NCBI GenBank assembly: GCA_020698575.1
Contig: CM036252.1
Span: 5,003,880 to 5,067,879 of the forward strand
Length of the DNA stretch: 64,000 nt
Origin: Bostrychus sinensis
Taxonomy: Eukaryota; Chordata; Actinopteri; Gobiiformes; Eleotridae
Reading direction: 5' to 3'
This document shows positions 21,717-31,200 of this stretch, one piece after another; position 1 is the first letter of the stretch, and every line of letters starts with the position of its first letter. The notes under the pieces are model-generated. The model was not told where the DNA came from. It was given only the letters and a program-made list of their open reading frames with translations, and did no database searches. The translations under genes were made by a program, and so were the position numbers.

Positions 21717-23200
21717 AATTTGTATTTCAGGTTTTATAATTTAAAATAATGTATCTGTGGAAAACCTCTTCTGTTGGGAGCTGTTACTGTGACTCTGCAG
21801 AGAACGCTTGGATTAGGCGTCTGTCGCCCCCTGCTGGCAACGCTGGGGACTGGACAGAGCATAAAATGGCTCTTTAGCACAGCTGTTAGCAACATGAAGC
21901 TAACAGATAGATAAATGAGCTGACTGCTTCATAGTGACGGAGGTTTAAGGCTGAAATTATCAGAGTGAGTCCGGTGACGGTGTCTGGGTTTTAGAAACGC
22001 GCAGGAGCACTTCCTGGTTTCACGTGTCTACGTAGAGCCGAGAGAGTTTCAGCTCTGGAGAAGGGCAGCGCCTCAGTATACAGGATTACTCAAACAGAAT
22101 ACTACTGCAGGTCTGTTTTTGAGGAGGAGACGACGTTAGAACAGGGTTAAAGAGAGGAACAGAAGGAGAGAGGAACAGTAACTGAAGACATCATGAGAGC
22201 ATCAAACATTTCATTGCAAGGCAGCGTCACAAAATAAAACATGTCCCAGTTGAGAAATTGCTGCTTTTTGTAATAAACCATTTAAATGTAACAATAGCAG
22301 AGTTAGCATAATGACTGCCGAAAAATTAGTTCAAGAAAAAACAAACAAACATGAAAAACACTTAATAAAATGTAAAATATATATATAAAAAAGAACTTTA
22401 TTTAGCTGAATTTGGTCTATGGGCCTTGAATGGTTTTCTATGTCTGACACAGCCCTCTCTCCATTTTTTATCCAGGCTTGGGAATGGCATGGTTAGCTGG
22501 AGTTTTTTGGGGCGCAGGGAATCGAACCCCTGACCTCCTGCCACAAATGCATAAACACTTCAGTAACACGAATCAAAATATTAACACAACTTAAGCAACG
22601 TTTAAAAATCAAGAAAGATTTATGAAATTTATGGAAATGGCACTAACAATGTCTTCATTAATTTTAAAAATTGGCGTCTGTCTGAGCCAAAGGGCAACTG
22701 TAATTACTGTTCTCCAATTAAAATTTATTTTTTATTTTATTATTTTTTTCTAAAATTAATTGGGAATGAATTCAGATTTATTTGCAAAGTTAAGCTGAAG
22801 CCTGAGGTTGTTTTTCCTTGACATTTTTTTCAAATATTTCACTTTTTTTGGATGAGTAACGACAGAGGAAAATTTGAAAACACGAGGAAAGAGGACAAAG
22901 GAAGAACAAAGCCCTTTTTTCCCATAAATATGTCATTTAACACTGACTTCGTTTCCCATCATGCACCTCTTCCACTTGTAGTTTTTTGTTGGGGGTTTTT
23001 TCGCCGTAAAAGTTCATGCAACAGTGAAGCGTCCTCTTCCATCGTCGTCCGCTAAAGTCTTGTTGTAGGGGGACAGTTTGGAGGGGCAGACGGGAGCGAG
23101 GACAGTGTCAGCTAAACATAGAGCACAGTTCAAAGTTAAGTCTAAGTTTAGTCTTAAATTTAGGCCAGGTTAAATCTGTACGACTGGCTCTGTGTTCCTG
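21717..23200. other. Non-coding interval with small repeat fragments
   Basis: No gene. At 22090-22145 there is a fragment of the dispersed repeat also seen near 2350 and 60735. At 22475-22550 there is a tRNA-type SINE remnant, listed separately. The 67-codon frame at 22852-23055 is not recognisable. Confidence 0.4.
22475..22550 (-). mobile_element. tRNA-derived SINE remnant (B box)
   Basis: On the minus strand the segment contains GGTTCGATTCC (complement of 22518-22528), a perfect match to the RNA polymerase III B-box consensus, within an aggggttcgattccctgcg context. No matching A box or cloverleaf is visible, so this is a SINE piece rather than a tRNA gene. Confidence 0.5.
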
Positions 23201-23204
23201 GATT

Positions 23205-24525
23205 TAGTCCTGTCTATGGCACATTTTTTGTCCTTGTTTAGACCTTGTTTAGTCCCAGGTTTAGTCCTGGTTTAGTCTCGGTTTAAACCTGATTTAGTCT
23301 TGGTTTAGTCCTGGTTTAATCCTGGTTTAGTCCTGGTTTAGACCTGGTTTAATCCTGGTTTAATCCTGTTTTAGGCCTGGTTTAGTCTTGGTTTACTCCT
23401 AATTTAGTCCTGGTTTAATCCTGGTTTAGTCCTGGTTTAGACCTGGTTTAGTCCTGGTTTAGACCTGGTTTAATCCTGGTTTAGTCCTGGTTTAGACCTG
23501 GTTTAATCCTGGTTTAGTCCTGGTTTAATCCTGGTTTAGACCTGGTTTAATCCTGGTTTAATCCTGGTTTAGTCCTGGTTTAGTCCTGGTTTAGACCTGG
23601 TTTAATCCTGGTTTAGACCTGGTTTAGTCCTGGTTTAATCTTGGTTTAGTCCTGGTTTAGTCCTGGTTTAGACCTGGTTTAATCCTGGTTTAATCCTGGT
23701 TTAGTCCTGGTTTAGTCTTGGTTTAGACCTGATTTTAGTCCTGCTTTAGACCTGGATTAGTTATGGTGTAGTCCCTGTTTTAGTCCTGGTTTAATCTTGG
23801 TATAGTCCTAGTCCTAGTTAATCCTAGTTTATTGTAGTCTGGGTTAGTCCTGGTTTAGTCTTGGTTTAAACCTGATTTAGTCTTGGTTTAGTCCTGGTTT
23901 AATCCTGGTTTAGTCCTGGTTTAGACCTGGTTTAATCCTGGTTTAATCCTGTTTTAGGCCTGGTTTAGTCTTGGTTTACTCCTAATTTAGTCCTGGTTTA
24001 ATCCTGGTTTAGTCCTGGTTTAGACCTGGTTTAGTCCTGGTTTAGACCTGGTTTAATCCTGGTTTAGTCCTGGTTTAGACCTGGTTTAATCCTGGTTTAG
24101 TCCTGGTTTAATCCTGGTTTAGACCTGGTTTAATCCTGGTTTAATCCTGGTTTAGTCCTGGTTTAGTCCTGGTTTAGACCTGGTTTAATCCTGGTTTAGA
24201 CCTGGTTTAGTCCTGGTTTAATCTTGGTTTAGTCCTGGTTTAGTCCTGGTTTAGACCTGGTTTAATCCTGGTTTAATCCTGGTTTAGTCCTGGTTTAGTC
24301 TTGGTTTAGACCTGATTTTAGTCCTGCTTTAGACCTGGATTAGTTATGGTGTAGTCCCTGTTTTAGTCCTGGTTTAATCTTGGTATAGTCCTAGTCCTAG
24401 TTAATCCTAGTTTATTGTAGTCTGGGTTAGTCCTGGTTTAGTCTTGGTTTAGTCCTAGTTTGACCATGGTTCAGTCCTGGTTTAGCCCTGGTTTAGACCT
24501 GGCTTAGTCCTGGTTTAATCCTGTC
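23205..24525 (+). repeat. 11-bp minisatellite (ggtttagtcct/ggtttaatcct) with 583-bp duplication
   Basis: A degenerate 11-mer array of about 1.3 kb with ggtttagtcct, ggtttaatcct and ggtttagacct units. A distinctive non-modal stretch (gattttagtcctgctttag) occurs at 23731 and again at 24314. The 583-bp offset is exactly 53 units and indicates a block duplication. Confidence 0.9.
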
Positions 24526-25376
24526 CTCTTTGTTAATTTCCAGCTTATTTTCATTTCTAATACCTTCTCTAATTTAGCTGACACTGCACTGCTCCTGTCG
24601 GCTTCTCCAAACCCTTCACGTCCTTCACAGAATCCCTCAGGAAAAACTCTCCTCCCTTTCACTCAGAAACACTTCCAATCCTTCCTTAATGCTTCACGTC
24701 CCATCGCAGTCCGGACGCCCAGAGCCCTGTTCCCGTCACGTCTTAACTCATCGTTTATTTGTTAAGTTCTTCCTCGGAAAACAACGTCCTGAAGTTTGTT
24801 TTTTTGTTTATTTGTTTGTTGTAAAATCCACAAAAGAAAACCTCAAATCCGTCCGAGGACAGAGTCTCGTCGAGGTCCAACATTCAGCCGTCGCCTCCTC
24901 GTCGTCGGGATAATCCGCTTCCGTTCGGTTATTTTCGTCCGCCATATTGTCTTCCTCGCACCCGTCTCTTTGTCTGCGGTCCAGCCCACGTCGAGTCGAT
25001 CTAATCCAGGTCTAATCCGGGTCTAATCCTGGACTTAGTTTTGATGGCTTCATTTTCAAACCTGCAAGACAAGAGAGGATGAAATCTCAGTTAGGTTTTT
25101 AGTTCTGGTTTAATCCTGGTTCAGCCCTGGTTTAGTCCTGGTTAAGTTCTGGTTTAGATTTAGTTTGGTCCGAGTTCACATTGAGCTCTTGTGACAGTTT
25201 GACTTTTTCGCAAGTTGTTATTCTTTTTGTTAGTTTTATGGTTGTGGTTATTTTGTGAGGAGCCAGCCAGGTCTCTCTCCTGGTGTATGAGATGATTTGT
25301 TCGTTTTTGGTTATGTTAGTTATTTTAGACTGGTTAAGTCCCCCTGATCACACAAAAACATATATTACTGGATATA
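24526..25376. other. Non-coding interval
   Basis: No supported gene. Scattered 11-mer family units occur at about 25010-25160. The frames at 24689-24913 and 24796-25026 have no recognisable domain. Confidence 0.4.
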
Positions 25377-25378
25377 TA

Positions 25379-26029
25379 CCATATTTTCCGCACTATAAGG
25401 CGCACCTAAAAGCCTTTAATTTTCTCAAAAACCGACAGTGCGCCTTATAATCCGATGCGCCTTATATATGGATCAATGTTGGATAATTATGGCGACTGTA
25501 TTCAGGGGGCGTCGCCGAAGTGACAGCGGTAAAAACGGTAAAGGGGAATTCCAGTCCCAGCTGTTCATGTGTGCCATAGGCGTGTTTATGGATCCTGCCG
25601 CAAAAGAACAAGGAGGCGCGGCCTTTGCTCCATCTCAGTAGAAGAGTTGCGACATTGAGGGGACAGAAAACTGAGCGCTCGAACGCTGTTCATGTAGCTT
25701 TGAACTGTGACAAATGGAGTTGGAAATACATTGTTTTCAACGAGGGCGGCGCAAATAAGAGCTACCGGTACGTACGCTACCGTATTGTGAATGCACTAAC
25801 TTGTTTTGGGAGTGAACGGAGTTGTAAGAACGCTGGTTTGTATTCTATTAATAAAGTTTGACTGACTGACTTATCTGACTGTTTTATTGACATTCCCTTT
25901 AGCGCAGCGCCATCTAGTGGATGCGCCTTATAATGCGGTGCGCCCTATATATGAAAACAGGTTTAAAACAGGCCATTCATTGAAGGTGCGCCTTATAATC
26001 CGATGCGCCTTATAGTGCGAAAAATACGG
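25379..26029. mobile_element. Pogo-end TIR element, copy 2
   Basis: Starts CCATATTTTCCGCACTATAAGG and ends CGAAAAATACGG, flanked by TA. Subterminal gcgccttataatccgatgcgcc words occur on both sides (about 25438-25465 and 25986-26012). This is the same termini class as the copies at 16893, 39814, 42738 and 51133. The interior does not contain the acidic transposase tail and appears non-autonomous. Confidence 0.75.
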
Positions 26030-26031
26030 TA

Positions 26032-26930
26032 GTTAGGTCACTCAACACAAAAGATACTTTTAACTCAAAATATATTAATAAAAAAATTCAAACACACACA
26101 GAAAAAAAAAAACACAACTCAAAGAAACAATTTTTCCAACAAACTCAAAATCCCACAATGCTTCCGGTGTTTCCGGGTATATACAACCAAGTTCACAGTT
26201 AAAGTTCTGTTTTAGTCCTTTCAGTTCTTAAATAAACAACTTAAATGAACCAAAAGTTGTTGCACGAAAAAAATAACAAAAAACAAAACAAAAAGGGAAC
26301 TCACGAAGGGTAATAGTCGATTGTAGTCGGTTATAGGAATGAGAATGCAAGAGTTGAATGGAGAGGTGAAGATGGAGGAAGGGGTAATAAATACAGAGAA
26401 TCCGGAATATGGTTGACAGAAGATGATGAGGAAGCTGGCGACGGTTAACTGCGAGAAGAAGAAACAGAGAAGAAACTAGAGAAGAAAAAGCAGAAGGAAG
26501 GGGAAGGTTTGACCGGAGGCACGAATGAAAGACGAATGGGCGAGAAGACTGAGGGAGCGTCACGGGACAGGACTGGCGGTGTAGTGAGATTATTGGTGAC
26601 TTGTGAGCCGGTGATGACACGCAGGTTGTCACACTCTGTCAAATGAACTGAACTGACTGAGAGAGAAGTAACAAACCTTGCCTGTAGGGGGCAGTGCATC
26701 AGTATTTACTGAGAGAAACCCTGCTCTTCTATTGGTCAAAAGTCCACCTCTTCAGCTGAATATATCCCAATAATATCATACAGCGCACTTTAATTAGTAT
26801 TTAATGAAGCTTTATGTGTAGAGCAGTGATTAATATGAAATCTGTGTTTTTACATTTGTTTGCTACCTTTTAAATACATGTTATTTACAGTATATTTGTA
26901 TTTCAGTCACGTTACATGCGCATATTTTTT
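26032..26930. other. Non-coding interval
   Basis: No gene recognised. The minus-strand frames at 26228-26632 and 26445-26699 lack identifiable domains. Confidence 0.4.
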
Positions 26931-26949
26931 TCTGCCCTTGGTAAACAGT

Positions 26950-27054
26950 GACCTGGACCAGTTCTACTTCTGCTACAGCCCAAAGCCCAAAGACAGGGCC
27001 TGCTCCCGGCCAATCAGTGAGCTCCAGAGAGAACTCCCGACCAAGACCAAGTGA
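26950..27054 (+). other. Exon-like coding fragment, unassigned
   Basis: A pyrimidine-rich stretch ending in a possible acceptor (ctgcccttggtaaacag at about 26933-26949) is followed by an open frame of about 35 codons. It reads through DLDQFYFCYSPKPKDR and ends at a stop at 27052-27054. The codon composition looks protein-like, unlike the surrounding AT-rich DNA. It could be a terminal exon of an unidentified plus-strand gene, a processed pseudogene fragment or chance. No product is claimed. Confidence 0.2.
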
Positions 27055-27267
27055 AACCACTGCCCCCCCACGATGACACGTTTTGTGACCAAGTAGCCAC
27101 TCATCAATGGTGAGGAAAATGAATATGCCAAGAAGAAATCGCGAAAATGTCAATGCATTGCTTCATTTTGCTGAACATATCTTAGAAAATAGTGCAAGTG
27201 AAAGAAAGTGGTTTGTATCCAAGCACACTGGGTGACAAAATTATGTTTATCGTTACTTATTTTTGTA

Positions 27268-27273
27268 TTTATT
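27268..27273 (-). promoter_or_regulatory. Candidate polyadenylation signal of the Y2-like receptor gene
   Basis: An AATAAA on the minus strand (tttatt at 27268-27273 on the plus strand), about 360 bases downstream of the receptor stop codon. It is the first canonical hexamer I noticed in a plausible 3' UTR. Use is inferred, not shown. Confidence 0.35.
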
Positions 27274-27630
27274 TGTTTAAAAAATGATCAACCGTCAGTA
27301 AGTCCTGGTTTAGTCCTCTCCCTGCCGTTAGTCCAGAGTTTGGTTCATCTTCACCAGGACCAGACCAGGACCAGACCAGGAGTGCTCCAGGACCAGACCA
27401 GGGCTCAAAGCGCACCGCACCAAGACCTCTGATTTCAGGAGGACCAGAGTTCACCTGTTTGGTGCGCACTGAGTCTGATTGTGAGTTCATAGCTGCTCAA
27501 ACAAACCGGACTGTCCCAGGAAGCGCACCAGAGTTCGATAGAAGCGAACCAAACAAGTCACAGTTTAGTCCTGGTATGTTCTTGCTGTAGTCCTGGTTTA
27601 GAGCTAGTTTAGTCCAGGTTTAGTCCCTCC

Positions 27631-28251
27631 TCACCTCAAACGTCCGTGGCGTTGAGCCTCGTTCGTCACCACGTCCTGCGTCTCTATCGTCTTCTTGTCC
27701 CTCCCTCCTTTCCCTTTCTCCTTCTTCTTCTTCTTCTTGCCGGCGACTGGATGAACGCTGTCCACTCTGACGGCTCGTCCTCGCCCCACTTCCCCGTCTC
27801 CTCCTCCTCCTCCTCCTCTGCCGGCGCACTTAAACACCGCCAGGAACGCCGCGCGGTAGTTCCGGTTCATCCAGCCGTACAGCAGCGGGTTGGCGAAGGT
27901 GGAGCACATGGCGACGACGTGGAAGACGGTGTAGAGCAGCCGGAAGTCCCGCATGTCCAGCACCGAGCTGTCGATGTCCGTGGCCAGCTGGAAGGCGTGG
28001 AAGGGCAGCCAGCTGACGGCGAACACCACCACCATGGTCACCAGCATCTTGGTGGTCTTGCGGCGGCGGCGGTGGCGCTCGGAGCTGGCGCCGGCGTTCT
28101 CGGCGGGGCTGACGTGGCCGCGCAGCTTGGACCAGATGTGGGCGTAGGCGAAGGAGATGATGGACAGAGGCAGGAAGTACTGCAGGATCAACATGGAGAT
28201 GCTGTAGACCGTCCCGTCCGTGTTCTTGCCGGGCCACTTCTCCGTGCACAC
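27631..28251 (-). CDS. Y2-like receptor exon 5 (ECL2 to C-terminus)
   Basis: Begins after acceptor TCTCAG with VCTEKWPG, which supplies the extracellular-loop-2 cysteine. It encodes TM5, a basic third loop (RHRRRRKTTK), TM6 with SWLPFHAF, TM7 with NPLLYGW and the C-tail, stopping at TGA 27633-27631. The tail carries a six-glycine run and a six-lysine run, encoded by trinucleotide repeats (tcc and ttc on the plus strand). These make it longer than typical Y2 tails. The overlapping frames at 27620-27829, 27646-28305 and 27830-28249 are shadows. Confidence 0.93.
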   Translation of the reverse strand: MCTEKWPGKNTDGTVYSISMLILQYFLPLSIISFAYAHIWSKLRGHVSPAENAGASSERHRRRRKTTKMLVTMVVVFAVSWLPFHAFQLATDIDSSVLDMRDFRLLYTVFHVVAMCSTFANPLLYGWMNRNYRAAFLAVFKCAGRGGGGGGDGEVGRGRAVRVDSVHPVAGKKKKKKEKGKGGRDKKTIETQDVVTNEAQRHGRLR

Positions 28252-31200
28252 CTGAGAGACGGGACAGGAGACGTGAGAGACAGTCCTGGGTTAGAACTGG
28301 TTTAGAACTGGTTTAGAACTGGTTTATTATTATTTAGTTCTGGTTAATAAGGACATGACAGAGAGTACACAAGTATTAAAACTGGACTAAACCAGGGTCA
28401 GAGTCAGAGGGAGCAGAGGAGGAGGTCAGAGGGAGCGGGCAGAGGGAGCAGAGGGGAGGGCCAGAGGGAGCAGAGGAGTAAGTCAGAGGGAGCAGAGGAG
28501 GGGGTCAGAGGGAGCAGAGGAGGGGGTCAGAGGGAGGAGAGGGAAAGGTCAGAGGGAGGAGAGGAAAAGGTCAGAGGGAGCAGAGGAGGGGGTCAGAGGG
28601 AGCAGAGGAGGGGGTCAGAGGGAGCAGAGGAGGGGGTCAGAGGGAGGAGAGGAAAAGGTCAGAGGGAGCAGAGGAGGGGGTCAGAGGGAGCAGAGGAGAG
28701 GGGGCAGAGGGAGCAGAGGAGAGGGGGCAGAGGGAGCAGAGGAGAGGGGTCAGAGGGAGCAGAGGAGGGGGTCAGAGGGAGCAGAGGGGAAGGTCAGAGG
28801 GAGCAGAGGAGAGGGGGCAGAGGGAGCAGAGGGGAGGGGGCAGAGGGGAGGGTCAGAGGGAGCAGAGGAGAAGGTCAGAGGGAGCAGAGGAGAGGGTCAG
28901 AGGGAGCAGAGGAGGGGTTCAGAGGGAGCAGAGGAGAGGGTCAGAGGGAGCAGAGGAGAAGGTCAGAGGGAGCAGAGGAGAGGGTCAGAGGGAGCAGAGG
29001 AGGAGGTCAGAGGGAGCAGAGGAGAGGTCAGAGGGAGCAGAGGAGAGGGTCAGAGGGAGCAGAGGAGAGGGTCAGAGGGAGCAGAGGAGAGGGTCAGGGG
29101 GAGCAGAGGAGGGGTTCAGAGGGAGCAGAGGAGGAGGTCAGAGGGAGCAGAGGAGAGGGTCAGAGGGAGCAGAGGAGAGGGTCAGAGGGAGCAGAGGAGA
29201 GGGTCAGAGGGAGCAGAGGAGAGGGTCAGAGGGAGCAGAGGAGGGGTTCAGAGGGAGCAGAGGAGAGGGTCAGAGGGAGCAGAGGAGAAGGTCAGAGGGA
29301 GCAGAGGAGGGCTTCAGAGGGAGGAGAGGAGAAGGTCAGAGGGAGCAGAGGAGAAGGTCAGAGGGAGCAGAGGAGAGGGTCAGAGGGAGCAGAGGAGAGG
29401 GTCAGAGGGAGCAGAGGAGAGGGTCAGAGGGAGCAGAGGAGAGGGTCAGGGGGAGCAGAGGAGGGGTTCAGAGGGAGCAGAGGAGGAGATCAGAGGGAGC
29501 AGAGGAGAGGGTCAGAGGGAGCAGAGGAGAGGGTCAGAGGGAGCAGAGGAGAGGGTCAGAGGGAGCAGAGGAGAGGGTCAGGGGGAGCAGAGGAGGGGTT
29601 CAGAGGGAGCAGAGGAGGAGGTCAGAGGGAGCAGAGGAGGGGTTCAGAGGGAGGAGAGGAGAAGGTCAGAGGGAGCAGAGGAGGGGGTCAGAGGGAGCAG
29701 AGGAGAGGGTCAGAGGGAGCAGAGGAGAGGGGTCAGAGGGAGCAGAGGAGGGCTTCAGAGGGAGCAGAGGAGGAGGTCAGAGGGAGCAGAGGAGAGGGTC
29801 AGAGGGAGCAGAGGAGAGGGTCAGAGGGAGCAGAGGAGAGGGTCAGAGGGAGCAGAGGAGGAGGTCAGAGGGAGCAGAGGAGAGGGTCAGAGGGAGCAGA
29901 GGAGAGGGTCAGAGGGAGCAGAGGAGGAGGTCAGAGGGAGCAGAGGAGAGGGTCAGAGGGAGCAGAGGAGGGCTTCAGAGGGAGCAGAGGAGGAGGTCAG
30001 AGGGAGCAGAGGAGAGGGTCAGAGGGAGTAGAGGAGGAGGTCAGAGGGAGCAGAAGATTCCCAGTGGAGGTACCTGGATGGTGTGTCCGTCCAGAGTGAA
30101 GGAGCCGTACTCTCTGAAGATGGCCAGAGGACTGGCCAGGACTGCGCTCAGGACCCAGGTCAGAGCGATGACCCCGAAACACACGTCCTTACGCATCCGT
30201 GTCTCCAGGTGGTACACGATGCACCTGAACGCAACACAGGCAGTAAACACACCATTACACCTGGTTCAGTCCTGGTTCAGTCCTGGTTCAGTCCTGGTTC
30301 AGTCCTGGTTTAGTCCTGGTTCAGTCCTGGTTCAGTCCTGGTTCAGTCCTGGTTCAGTCCTGGTTTAGTCCTGGTTCAGTCCTGGTTCAGTCCTGGTTCA
30401 GTCCTGGTTCAGTCCTGGTTCAGTACCTGTGTCGGTCCAGGGCGATCACGTTGAGGGTGACGGTGGAGACGTGGACGGCCAGACCCTGAGCGTACGGCAA
30501 CAGGAAACACAGCGTGCTCCCGAACTTCCACTCGCCCTGAAGAGTGTAGACCAGAGTGAAGGGCAGGCACAGCGTGTTCACCAGCAGGTCCGCTACGAGA
30601 GACCAGAACCGGGTTAGAACCAGAGACAGGTCCGCTACGAGAGACCAGAACCGGGTTAGAACCAGAGACACGTCCGCTACGAGAGACCAGAACCGGGTTA
30701 GAACCAGAGACAGGTCCGCTACGAGAGACCAGAACCGGGTTAGAACCAGAGACAGGTCCGCTACGAGAGACCAGAACCGGGTTAGAACCAGAGACACGTC
30801 CGCTACGAGAGACCAGAACCGGGTTAGAACCAGAGACAGGTCCGCTACGAGAGACCAGAACCGGGTTAGAACCAGAGACAGGTCCGCTACGAGAGACCAG
30901 AACCGGGTTAGAACCAAAGACAGGTCCGCTACGAAAGACCAGAACCGGGTTAGAACCAAAGACAGGTCCGCTACGAGAGACCAGAACCGGGTTAGAACCA
31001 GAGACAGGTCTGCTACGAGAGACCAGAACTGGGTTAGAATCAGAAACCGGTCTTCTACAAGAGACCAGAACCGGGTTAGAACCAGAGACAGGTCCGCTAC
31101 GAGAGACCAGAACCGGGTTAGAACCAGAGACAGGTCCGCTACGAGAGACCAGAACCGGGTTAGAACCAGAGACAGGTCTGCTACGAGAGACCAGAACCGG

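Noticed and set aside
27646..28305. 219-codon plus-strand frame opposite receptor exon 5
   Set aside because: Antisense shadow of GC-rich coding sequence; the minus strand has clear TM5-TM7 receptor motifs.
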